The notes beneath the pieces were generated by a model. The model ran no database searches, was not told the origin of the DNA, and saw only the letters and a program-made list of their open reading frames with translations. From DASPGQ01 sp035457705 (GTDB lineage Bacteria > Acidobacteriota > Vicinamibacteria > Marinacidobacterales > SMYC01): DNA of 64,000 nt. Location: NCBI GenBank assembly GCA_035457705.1, contig DATIBD010000064.1, forward strand, positions 124,001 through 188,000, read 5' to 3'. Position 1 is the first letter of the stretch. Every line of letters begins with the position of its first letter. This document shows, in pieces, positions 35,905 to 43,500 of this stretch. The translations under genes were made by a program, and so were the position numbers.

Positions 35905-36776
35905 CAATGACTCATTGCGTAAATAATGAAATTCACTCCCATCTGGTAGGCATAGGTCGAGAATTTGAGTGGATAGTAGGGATTCTCCGCCCATTCCCAG
36001 GCATCACCGAGATCGGTATTCCAGTTGATGACCACCATGAGGCGTCCGCTCTCGTCGAAAATGCCCTTCACCGACGGGTAGTATCCATCGGATTCCCACG
36101 TCGGACCACCCTGCATCCCCTGGCCCACGTTCGGTACCTGCACGATCTCCTTGACGTCGTAAAAACAACTGAAGATCGGATGCGAGAGCGGGATGTCCAC
36201 GATCGGATAGCCGGGAAGAATGCGCTGGAACTGCGTCTGGAAGTTCTCGTACTCGAACGTGCCCCAGAAGTCATCGACCACCAGGAACCCTCCAGCCTTC
36301 AAATACCGACGAAGTCCCTCGACCTCGCCCTCGGTGAGCGCCATGTACCCTACCTCGACGGTGTATAGAAAGGGGTACTGCCCGAGAGAGGGATCGGTCA
36401 ACTGGACGGGATTCTCGAACTCATAGGCATCGAGGTTCGTGAGGCGCTTCAGCCCGATGAGGAACTGACGATCGGCCTTGGGGAAGTCCACGCTCCAGCT
36501 TCGGAAATCTCGAAATCGATAATAGCCGGTGTATGCGGCGCGGGTGAAGTAGAACTGGCGTGAAGTCCCGGCGCCCGGCGAAAAGCGGTTCGGGAGCCGC
36601 TCCCTGACTTCGAATGCCTCGGGATTCGACAGAAAGGGGGTCTGCCCATTCTCTCCGGGGCTCGCCTTCGACGTGGCGCCGAGGGCCGCGAATGCGGCAA
36701 CCAGGACCGACGAGAGGATCACGAGCGGACCGGTCGTCTTCAGTCGTTGCAGTACGAAAGCGGCCGAATCGCTCAT
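35904..36776 (-). CDS. DUF4159-domain exported protein (first gene of the operon)
   Basis: 290 residues from the ATG at 36776, which has GGAGG about 12 bases upstream; the open frame extends 53 codons further but into the promoter region. A hydrophobic N-terminal segment (about 16-36, PLVILSSVLVAAFAALGATS) serves as signal or anchor. The DUF4159 domain has FYFTRAAYTGYYRF, WSVDFPKADRQFLIGLKRLT, YLKAGGFLVVDDFWGTFEYE and RLMVVINWNTDLGDAWEW, and ends GVNFIIYAMSH. No enzymatic residues are known for the family. It is first in the nine-gene run and overlaps the vWA gene by a base (TGATG). A sigma70-like promoter lies about 100 bases upstream. Confidence 0.85.
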   Translation of the reverse strand: MSDSAAFVLQRLKTTGPLVILSSVLVAAFAALGATSKASPGENGQTPFLSNPEAFEVRERLPNRFSPGAGTSRQFYFTRAAYTGYYRFRDFRSWSVDFPKADRQFLIGLKRLTNLDAYEFENPVQLTDPSLGQYPFLYTVEVGYMALTEGEVEGLRRYLKAGGFLVVDDFWGTFEYENFQTQFQRILPGYPIVDIPLSHPIFSCFYDVKEIVQVPNVGQGMQGGPTWESDGYYPSVKGIFDESGRLMVVINWNTDLGDAWEWAENPYYPLKFSTYAYQMGVNFIIYAMSH

Positions 36777-36881
36777 GATGTTGCGACTGCCTCCGGGATA
36801 CGCCCCCTTTGGCCGGACTACAAAAAGACACTCATCGAGACCCCGTCTAGTCCCGATGCTGCTGAGATTTAGCCCTGATTT

Positions 36882-36910
36882 ATTATACGTCAGCGGCGGG
36901 CGGCGGTCAT
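36882..36910 (-). promoter_or_regulatory. Promoter of the nine-gene MoxR/Bat-like operon
   Basis: On the minus strand a perfect -10 hexamer TATAAT (36887-36882) is preceded at 17 bases by ATGACC (36910-36905), 4 of 6 matches to TTGACA. In this GC-rich DNA a perfect TATAAT is uncommon. It faces the first DUF4159 gene with a leader of about 100 bases that contains no recognised riboswitch. It is divergent from the di-heme peroxidase gene. Confidence 0.6.
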
Positions 36911-37011
36911 GGGGATTTCGCCACGAGAAAGGCACGTGGCTGGAATCTCGCTTCAGTTTCCCCTATGATTGGCCACGTTTGACTGGCTATCAATAAGCAG
37001 GAGGCCCCCAC

Positions 37012-38064
37012 ATGAATCAGCCGAGCATACGTATCCTATTCCCCACGGCTCTCGCGGTCATGGTCGTCGCCTCGATGTCGGGCTGCGGCGGAGGGGAAAT
37101 GACGGAAACACCGGAGCCGGAGCCCGAAGCGGAAGCGACGATGGGCGGTGCGAGATGGGAGCCCGTGCCCGTGCCAGCCGACAACCCCATGTCACCGGAA
37201 AAAGTCTCACTGGGCCTCCAGCTGTTCTTTGACACGCGCCTGTCCGTCGACGACTCGCGCTCGTGCTACTCCTGTCACCTTTGTGAGAACGGTCTCACGG
37301 ACGGGAAACCCGTCGCCGAGGGGGCAGGGGGGCGTGTCCTCACCAGAAGCAGCCCGAGCCTGTGGAATATTGCGTACCACACCGAGTTCTATTGGGACGG
37401 ACGGAGTGGCTCGCTCGAAGCCCAAGCCAAGGCGGCTTGGACCGGCGGAAACATGGGCGCCGACGCCGAGGCCGAGGTACAGAATCTCAACTCGATTGCC
37501 GGCTATCGAGAGCAGTTTCAAGCCGTTTTCGGAGAGGACGCCACGCCGGACAACGTCGTAGCCGCCATTTCCGCGTTCGAGCGGGAAGCTCTGTTCTGCA
37601 AAGACACGGCCTACGATCGCTGGCAAGCGGGCGACGCGAACGCCGTGGGCGAAGCGGCCAAGCGTGGGGCGGAGCTCTTCGTAGCCAAAGCGGGCTGCGC
37701 AACATGCCATTCCGGGTCGCTGTTCACGGACCTGAAGTATCACAACGTAGGTATCGGAATGGACAAACAGGAGCCCGACCTCGGTCGATTCGCAGTGACC
37801 CAAGTCGACGCGGACCGAGGTGCCTTCAAAACGCCGAGCCTGAGAGACATTTCGAAGTCAGCGCCGTACTTTCATAATGGGAGTGTCGCGACGCTCGAAG
37901 AGGCCGTTGAACTGATGTCCTCGGGAGGTATCGACAACCCTCACCTCGACCGGGAGAACATCCAAGACCGAGGTCTCACGGACGAAGAGAAATCGGACCT
38001 GCTCGAGTTTCTCAGGGCACTCGATTGCTCGTGCACCTTGACGCAGCCGGCACTACCCCAGTGA
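37012..38064 (+). CDS. Di-heme cytochrome c peroxidase-family lipoprotein
   Basis: 350 residues. A lipoprotein signal ends at Cys25 (SMSGC), followed by an acidic Pro/Glu linker. Two c-type heme sites are present, CYSCH (85-89) and CATCH (229-233), with the family signatures KVSLGLQLFFDTRLS, RSSPSLWNIAYHTEFYWDGR, NSIAGYREQF, and the second-domain FKTPSLRDISKSAPYFHNGS. Members reduce hydrogen peroxide with electrons from small cytochromes or, as in MauG, oxidise proteins. Anchoring in the membrane facing the periplasm is predicted. The ATG has AGGAGG at 7 bases. An upstream TATGAT (36964-36969) could be its -10, with a poor -35. Divergent from the large operon. Confidence 0.9.
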   Translation: MNQPSIRILFPTALAVMVVASMSGCGGGEMTETPEPEPEAEATMGGARWEPVPVPADNPMSPEKVSLGLQLFFDTRLSVDDSRSCYSCHLCENGLTDGKPVAEGAGGRVLTRSSPSLWNIAYHTEFYWDGRSGSLEAQAKAAWTGGNMGADAEAEVQNLNSIAGYREQFQAVFGEDATPDNVVAAISAFEREALFCKDTAYDRWQAGDANAVGEAAKRGAELFVAKAGCATCHSGSLFTDLKYHNVGIGMDKQEPDLGRFAVTQVDADRGAFKTPSLRDISKSAPYFHNGSVATLEEAVELMSSGGIDNPHLDRENIQDRGLTDEEKSDLLEFLRALDCSCTLTQPALPQ

Positions 38065-38090
38065 ATTTCGGCGGGAGCCCGGAGTTTGGC

Positions 38091-38399
38091 TCAGTCGAGC
38101 CAGCGATGGTCGACCACGAAAGAAAAATCGGGCTTCAGCTTTCGGAAGGATAGCTCCGAGGCAAGAGAGCGGACGCATGCCCCAGTCACGAGCTCTTCTG
38201 CGGAAGAATCCCTCAAAGTGGCGGTTTCGTCAGCCGTCCGAAGCAACGAGTCGGTGAGCTGAAGCGTTCCCGACACGGGACCGCCCGGCTGGCCCGTGAC
38301 CGTCGCGCCGAACGGCTGGTTGGTGTCGCCCTCGCCGCGCTCTCTGCGCTCGAGAACCAGATCGTAGTCTTTTTCGCGAACCTTGAACGTCGTTCTCAT
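38091..38399 (-). CDS. Small hypothetical protein
   Basis: 102 residues, not recognised. It begins MRTTFKVREKDYDLVLERRE and continues with a beta-strand-rich segment (GATVTGQPGGPVSGTLQLTD), then a helix and SFVVDHRWLD at the end. No signal peptide or membrane segment. No ribosome-binding site is apparent before the ATG. Its stop lies inside a small hairpin (TGGCTC/GAGCCA, 38087-38102) that could serve as a two-way terminator with the convergent peroxidase gene. Coding is plausible from the frame and the gap between flanking genes but not certain. Confidence 0.5.
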   Translation of the reverse strand: MRTTFKVREKDYDLVLERRERGEGDTNQPFGATVTGQPGGPVSGTLQLTDSLLRTADETATLRDSSAEELVTGACVRSLASELSFRKLKPDFSFVVDHRWLD

Positions 38400-38459
38400 G
38401 ACTGGGGGGAGAACTTATACCCGTCGCGTCAGCGGCCGCAAGCCCATTCGACGAGGAGA

Positions 38460-39419
38460 TCAGTTCGACGGTGGTGGCGGGCCATAGTAGCCTTTGCGGT
38501 ACCTCAGCGCGGCGCGTTCGACGTCCACCTCTACCTTGATTTTTCGATATTTACCGTCCTCTTTCGTATTCGTGGAAACGTAACCGAGCGTGTACTGACT
38601 GAATAGCTCTTCGAGGATACGGTCATAGAGCTCGTCGAGCTGCTCGAGCGACGATCCCAGGGCGTAAGACCCGCCGGTCTCACCCGAGAGCTGTCGCAGA
38701 AATCGACCTTCGGTGAAGGTCCGTGTGGTATTGCCCCGGTCTCGGGCGCCGAACTGGATGGTGTGTATCTTGACATCCGACAACTTGACCATGTCGAGCA
38801 CGTCACCCACCGCCAGGGTGCTTCGAGAATCAACGCCGTCGCTGAACACCACCAGCGTCTTTCTTCCATCGAGCTCGTACACGCGCTCCAAGAACGTCCC
38901 GACCGCGTCGTAGAGCGCCGTCCAACCCTCGGCCACCACGTCATAGACCCGTGAGCTGACGAGTCTCTGATCGTCCGACGAGTAGCGCGAGAGTCTTATG
39001 TTCTCGTCGAAATCGAGGATGAAGAGGTTCTCGGTCTTGGGAACGTTGGTAAGGAACTTGATCGCCGCCTCGCGAACGAGCGATATCTCGTTTTCCATGC
39101 TGCCACTGGCGTCGAGCACCAGCCCGATCACTTGACGGCCCGAGAGCTCGTCCTTTAGCTCGGGTGAAAGACCGACCCACGATTCTTCCAGGCCCGCGGC
39201 GAACAAGCGAATCTCTTGCCTCACGCCGTCCTCGTACACGGAAAAGCTCTCGGCTCCCAGACCGGTGATGAAGTTGTCGTCTTTATCCACCACCGCAACA
39301 GGAACCGAGACCATTTCGACGCGGGTCTCGAATACATAGGGCACGGGTTGCTCGGTCTGGGACTGGCACAAGGGAGGTGCGCCGAATAGCAAGCCAACGA
39401 CGAACAACCGATCTCGCAT
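38460..39419 (-). CDS. VWFA-related protein of the acidobacterial type
   Basis: 319 residues from ATG 39419 with a signal peptide (MRDRLFVVGLLFGAPPLCQS). The N-terminal part has the family segment FETRVEMVSVPVAVVDKDDN then ITGLGAESFSVYEDGVRQEI. A vWA domain follows with intact MIDAS DASGS and VVFSDGVDSRSTL. The C-terminus has LFSQYTLGYVST and RYRKGYYGPPP, typical of this family, which is greatly expanded in Acidobacteria and supports the phylum assignment. Presumed exported metal-dependent protein-binding domain; partners are unknown. It is 3 bases past the HMT-MTHFR stop in the long frame, and probably co-transcribed with the small gene downstream. Confidence 0.87.
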   Translation of the reverse strand: MRDRLFVVGLLFGAPPLCQSQTEQPVPYVFETRVEMVSVPVAVVDKDDNFITGLGAESFSVYEDGVRQEIRLFAAGLEESWVGLSPELKDELSGRQVIGLVLDASGSMENEISLVREAAIKFLTNVPKTENLFILDFDENIRLSRYSSDDQRLVSSRVYDVVAEGWTALYDAVGTFLERVYELDGRKTLVVFSDGVDSRSTLAVGDVLDMVKLSDVKIHTIQFGARDRGNTTRTFTEGRFLRQLSGETGGSYALGSSLEQLDELYDRILEELFSQYTLGYVSTNTKEDGKYRKIKVEVDVERAALRYRKGYYGPPPPSN

Positions 39420-39452
39420 CGGTGGGTCCCGTGGGATCGAGGCTAACACACT

Positions 39453-41291
39453 TCAGACGATACCGTCGATGACTCGCGCCGCTAGCTCGAATCGATTGAA
39501 CGGTGGCATCAGGTAAGCTCCATCCGCGAGATCTCGGGCGGCGCGAAGGGCATCGCGGGCGATGTCGACGCCGACGTCCTGAGCAGCCTCGTTGGTTGGT
39601 GCCTTCTTGAGGCGCTCGCGCACCTCGGCGGGAACCGCCATTCCCGGTACCTCGTTGTGAAGGAACTCTGCGTTACGGAAGCTGACGAGAGGAAGGATGC
39701 CGACCAGCACGGGAATGCGAAACGGCTCGATCCCCTTCAGGAAACGCTCGAGATAGCTCGGCTGGTAGACCGGCTGCGTGAGACAGAACTCCGCGCCGGC
39801 GGAAACTTTGCGCTCGAATTTCGCGAGCTCGGCCTCGATGTCGGTAGATCCCGGGTTCGCTCCCACCCCGATGTGAAAAGGGAGCGGAGAGCCCAGGGGA
39901 TTGCCCGCCAAATCGAGTCCCCGGTTCAAGCGCGAGAGAATCCGCACCAGACCGACCGAGTCGACGTCGAACACGGCCGTCGCATAGGGATAATCGCCTA
40001 ATTTCGGTGGGTCGCCCGTCACCGCGAGCACGTTTCGCAGTCCGAGCGCATGGGCCCCGAGGAGATCGCCCTGGATTCCGATGAGATTACGGTCCCGGCA
40101 CTGATAATGAAGGATGGTCTCGATCCCGACTCGTTGCTCCAGAAGCACCGCGAACGAGAGCGCGCTCATCCTGGCACTCGCCCGGGGACCGTCACCGACG
40201 TTGATGAAGTCGACCTCGTTGTCTTTGAGCCATAATGCCTTTTCCACCAGGAGGCCGGGCTCGGCACCTTTGGGTGGGTCCATTTCCACCGAGACCACGA
40301 ATTTCCGTCCGAGGCTCTTTGCCAGCCGCGATTTCCGTTCCCGCGCGACGGGCTCGTGCTCGACTCGCGGCTCGAGCGGCTTCGAGACCTCGACCGCACT
40401 CCGGGAGAGTCCGAGCGAACGCACCACGCCGACGACGGCGCCGATATGGGACGCCGTCGTGCCACAACAGCCACCGATGATCGAGACGCCCGATCGCAGG
40501 AACAGCTTCGCGTAGTGGGCCATGTACTCGGGCGAGCACAAGTAGAGGACTCGACCCTCGACCACCTCGGGGAGTCCCGCATTGGGCTGAACCGAGAGCG
40601 GCAGACTCGTGGAGGAGGCCATGCGCTCGGCGACGCGTAGCATCAGCTCCGGCCCCACGCTGCAGTTGGCTCCCACCGCATCGACGTCCAACTTGTTGAG
40701 AGTCCGGGCAACGTTCTCGGGCTTCGCCCCGAGCGGCGTGGCGCCATCGTCGCCGAACGTCATCTGGGCAACCACCGGAACCTCGGTCGACACCGATCGT
40801 ACGGCCCGAACCGCCTGCGTGAGCTCGCGCAGGTCGGAGAACGTTTCCAGGAGAATGAGGTCCGCTCCTCCGCGAACGAGCGCCTCCGCTTGCTCGTGAA
40901 AGGCGTCGAAGGCATCCTCCTCGGGCACGGTTCCGATCGGGGCGATCGGTTTGCCCAGCGGACCCACGGCGCCCGCGACCAACACGGCCCGGTAGTCAGC
41001 CGCCTCCCGAGCGATCTCGACTCCTTTCTCGTTGATGATTCTGACGCGGTCTCCAAATCCGTGCGGCTGGAGCTTGAAACGATTCGCACCGTAGGTGTTC
41101 GTCTCGATGATGTCCACGCCGACGGTGAGATAGTCGCGGTGGATCGATTTCACCAGCGTCGGATTCGAACAGTTCAATTCATCGAAGCAGCGATTTACCA
41201 TCACCCCCTTCGCATACAGGCTCGTCCCCATGGCCCCGTCGCAAACGAGGGGTGAGCTCTCGAGGCGAGAACGAAACTCGGAGCGGTTCAA
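39453..41291 (-). CDS. Bifunctional homocysteine S-methyltransferase / methylenetetrahydrofolate reductase
   Basis: 612 residues joining two enzymes. Residues 1-290 are a homocysteine S-methyltransferase domain: VCDGAMGTSLYAKG, DIIETNTYGANRF, GANCSVGP and zinc ligands GGCCGTT. Residues 325-612 are an MTHFR TIM barrel: VVSVEMDPPKGAEP, HYQCRDRNLIGIQGDLLGAH, LAVTGDPPKLGDYP, and QPVYQPSYLERFL. The layout is that of YitJ-type proteins. The MTHFR part makes 5-methyl-THF for methionine synthesis; the methyltransferase part overlaps the function of metH at 54010. It starts at TTG 41291 with AGGAG close upstream, overlapping the small membrane-protein gene (TTGA), so it is translationally coupled to it. 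Confidence 0.92.
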   Translation of the reverse strand: MNRSEFRSRLESSPLVCDGAMGTSLYAKGVMVNRCFDELNCSNPTLVKSIHRDYLTVGVDIIETNTYGANRFKLQPHGFGDRVRIINEKGVEIAREAADYRAVLVAGAVGPLGKPIAPIGTVPEEDAFDAFHEQAEALVRGGADLILLETFSDLRELTQAVRAVRSVSTEVPVVAQMTFGDDGATPLGAKPENVARTLNKLDVDAVGANCSVGPELMLRVAERMASSTSLPLSVQPNAGLPEVVEGRVLYLCSPEYMAHYAKLFLRSGVSIIGGCCGTTASHIGAVVGVVRSLGLSRSAVEVSKPLEPRVEHEPVARERKSRLAKSLGRKFVVSVEMDPPKGAEPGLLVEKALWLKDNEVDFINVGDGPRASARMSALSFAVLLEQRVGIETILHYQCRDRNLIGIQGDLLGAHALGLRNVLAVTGDPPKLGDYPYATAVFDVDSVGLVRILSRLNRGLDLAGNPLGSPLPFHIGVGANPGSTDIEAELAKFERKVSAGAEFCLTQPVYQPSYLERFLKGIEPFRIPVLVGILPLVSFRNAEFLHNEVPGMAVPAEVRERLKKAPTNEAAQDVGVDIARDALRAARDLADGAYLMPPFNRFELAARVIDGIV

Positions 41292-41857
41292 ACCTGCTCC
41301 TGGGCCGAGGCTTCGGAGTCCCTCAGTCCGAGTATGCTCTTCTCGACCGACAGCGTGTTGTCATCGATGTGCCGCGCCAGAATGCGCCGTGCCTGTCCGT
41401 AGAACTCGCCGGGAACTCGAAGCCGGGCGTAGCCGTATCCCCACGGCCCTTCGGTCTTCACCATCAGAACGATTTCCGGCCTCTCCAGCCATGACAAGGA
41501 GCGGATTTTGTCGAAGGCGACGAACCCTTGTTCGGTCCAGATCCCCGACGCGTAGAGACCTCTGCGAATCCGAAACGACAGCGGGAAGAGGACGGTGTAA
41601 AAAATCGCCATCAGGCCCTGCGCGATGATCGAAAGGGGCGGCCTGCGGAGCAGGAAGATCGTTATGAACGTCATGGTCAGCAGGAAGAAGCCGATGCCGA
41701 GGCAAAGGTTGAAGAACCAGGGTCTTTTTGGAAGCCACGTCAGCTCGGCTCCTGACGCGATCCGCCGATAGGCCAGGTAACGCACCAAATAGATGCTATT
41801 CCAAACGGTGAAGAGGGCCGAGAGGGCCACGAAGGACAGACCCAGGATGTTGTCCAT
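41288..41857 (-). CDS. Small membrane protein, unknown function
   Basis: About 189 residues from ATG 41857, which has GGGGGAGA 7 bases upstream (a GTG at 41863 gives two more residues). Three hydrophobic helices at about 4-26 (ILGLSFVALSALFTVWNSIY), 50-70 (NLCLGIGFFLLTMTFITIFL) and 75-95 (LSIIAQGLMAIFYTVLFPLS). A compact soluble C-terminal domain follows (about 100-165), with GIWTEQGFVAFDKIRSLSWL and FYGQARRILARHI, resembling the PH-like DUF5673-type fold of membrane proteins. No enzymatic motif. It is translationally coupled to the HMT-MTHFR gene by a 4-base overlap, but no functional link is known. Confidence 0.7.
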   Translation of the reverse strand: MDNILGLSFVALSALFTVWNSIYLVRYLAYRRIASGAELTWLPKRPWFFNLCLGIGFFLLTMTFITIFLLRRPPLSIIAQGLMAIFYTVLFPLSFRIRRGLYASGIWTEQGFVAFDKIRSLSWLERPEIVLMVKTEGPWGYGYARLRVPGEFYGQARRILARHIDDNTLSVEKSILGLRDSEASAQEQV

Positions 41858-41933
41858 GCTCACTCTCCCCCTTGGGTCATTCTACTTTTTCATCACCCTG
41901 ATTGTTGGCACTCGCCGCCTAAGCTCGCTTTCC

Positions 41934-41952
41934 GCGCGCGCTCTTCGCGCGC
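41934..41952 (-). terminator. GC-rich stem-loop after the patatin-like gene
   Basis: A perfect 7-bp stem GCGCGCG/CGCGCGC (41934-41940 and 41946-41952) with a 5-base loop lies 15 bases past the patatin-like stop. There is no T tract on the minus strand, so a Rho-independent function is doubtful; it may slow polymerase or protect the 3' end. Confidence 0.35.
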
Positions 41953-41966
41953 CCGCTCAACACACT

Positions 41967-43373
41967 TCATAGCTCGTTGGGACCGCCGCTTCGGGGCTCG
42001 GCGACCGTGGAGACAGCGGGTTTTGGGGAACGGGCCGCCGATCCGTGCTCGGCCCCCAGGACGGCATCTAGGAAGAGCCGTTCGGCGTCGCGTTGCCCTT
42101 GCGCGACGAGGGCATCGAGCCCGAGCCTCTCGCTTCCCGGCTGGGCCCGACCGGCGAGCTCGAACGGACGAAGGCGCTCGGAATGGGGTCGGATGACGAA
42201 CACCGGAACGTTCGCGGAAGCGGCCCACGTCAGATCATCCCCGAGGCTGCGCCTGAGAGCCGCCGCAGAATGACGTTCCCACGTCGAGCCCGAGAGCGAG
42301 TCAGACGGGTGCGAGCCAATGGCGTAGATGACCTGCTCGGCACCGAAGGCGACCGCATCCGCTACGGCTCCTTGCCCGAACAGCACGCTCGAGCAGAATC
42401 GATGTACTTCACCGCCGTGCCGGCTGCTCAACGGCATTTTGATGGGAACCGTGGCGACCAGTAGTGGCGGGCTCGAGGCGGCAACCAGCGCTTCGCACAA
42501 GACGCCAGCACCCTCCTCAGTCGACAGATCGATGGGCTCGGAGGTCGTCGCCGTCTCCCTTCGGGAACTGGCGGCCTCGAAGAAACGATCCTTGAGTAGC
42601 ACGAATGGAACCTCGCGTCCCGCGTCGCTGTCGAAAGCGTAGAAGACGATCTCGCGGTACCCATGTTGGCCCAGGCTGGCTCTCAGCAAATCGGAATAGG
42701 CTCGTCCGAGCGCTTTGCTATTCTTGGGGCGCCCCTCCGACGACGCGCCGCGAACGACGTGCCACATCAGTGACTCGAGCCGGTCGGCGAAAAGAGAAAG
42801 CTCGAAGAAAGGGCCGAAAGGCGCGACTGCCAGAGAGCGGTGCTCGAGCGCCAGAGCGAGCCACCTTACGGTGAGGAACACGAAGAGCACCATCATGGGA
42901 AGGGCGATCGACGGGAGGTAGAACTTTTCCGCGAGCTCGATCGCCGACGGCAACCACGAGAGCGTTTTCGCCCCGGGAATCAACAATCCGAGCAGGACAC
43001 TGACCGGAAGCGCCACCAGAGACACGATACCGAGCAGCCCCGGTGCGAGAAAACATGCGATGGCCGCGGCCAGACAGAACAGCATCACTCGATAGGGCGT
43101 TGCGAGTCGATAAGGACGTCTTGCTTCCAGCGCGTCGATGAGACCGCCGGTCCCGTCCAGATGCTCTTCGCCTTGGACGGAAGCAAATGCTGCCGCCACC
43201 GCCCCAGCCCCCCGTCCGACCACGACGTCGATACGAATGCCCGCGGAATGGACCGCCCGGAGAACGCCAGCGAGGTAAGCGAGAGCGGTTCCTTCGCCCA
43301 TCAACAGGAGGGCTGTTCGCCGGCTCGGATTGAAACGCGAGGCTCCCATGACTCGAGGTGCGTCATGATACAT
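41967..43373 (-). CDS. Patatin-like membrane protein with the nucleophile serine replaced
   Basis: 469 residues from ATG 43373 (a longer frame reaches the argS start). The beginning matches the patatin/RssA fold: LLLMGEGTALAYLAGVLRAV corresponds to the oxyanion motif, and VVVGRGAGAVAAAFAS to the GxSxG elbow, but the expected serine is glycine (Gly55 in this numbering; GRGAG). A block of hydrophobic helices (about 95-180, RVMLFCLAAAIACFLAPG, LLGIVSLVALPVSVLLGLLI) interrupts the domain after this site, and the patatin fold resumes at about 225. A typical catalytic DGG/DGA is not evident. It is therefore probably not a lipase. The gene is divergent from argS and followed by a GC-rich hairpin. 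Function unknown. Confidence 0.62.
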   Translation of the reverse strand: MYHDAPRVMGASRFNPSRRTALLLMGEGTALAYLAGVLRAVHSAGIRIDVVVGRGAGAVAAAFASVQGEEHLDGTGGLIDALEARRPYRLATPYRVMLFCLAAAIACFLAPGLLGIVSLVALPVSVLLGLLIPGAKTLSWLPSAIELAEKFYLPSIALPMMVLFVFLTVRWLALALEHRSLAVAPFGPFFELSLFADRLESLMWHVVRGASSEGRPKNSKALGRAYSDLLRASLGQHGYREIVFYAFDSDAGREVPFVLLKDRFFEAASSRRETATTSEPIDLSTEEGAGVLCEALVAASSPPLLVATVPIKMPLSSRHGGEVHRFCSSVLFGQGAVADAVAFGAEQVIYAIGSHPSDSLSGSTWERHSAAALRRSLGDDLTWAASANVPVFVIRPHSERLRPFELAGRAQPGSERLGLDALVAQGQRDAERLFLDAVLGAEHGSAARSPKPAVSTVAEPRSGGPNEL

Positions 43374-43463
43374 CCCGGCGAGCCAGACCGCATCGACGGC
43401 AGGGAAACTCTCGTGGGACCCGACGATCGCGGATCGCCGGCGGTGCTGCGGAAGGAAGCGTCC

Positions 43464-43492
43464 GAGGCAGCCGGGAGTCCTCCGGTTATAAT
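43464..43492 (+). promoter_or_regulatory. Promoter of argS with very short leader
   Basis: A perfect -10 TATAAT (43487-43492) stands 8 bases before the argS ATG; 17 bases further upstream GAGGCA matches the -35 at 3 of 6. Transcription would begin at about 43499, i.e. at or one or two bases before the start codon, with no room for a ribosome-binding site. Confidence 0.5.
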
Positions 43493-43500
43493 TCGCTTTC

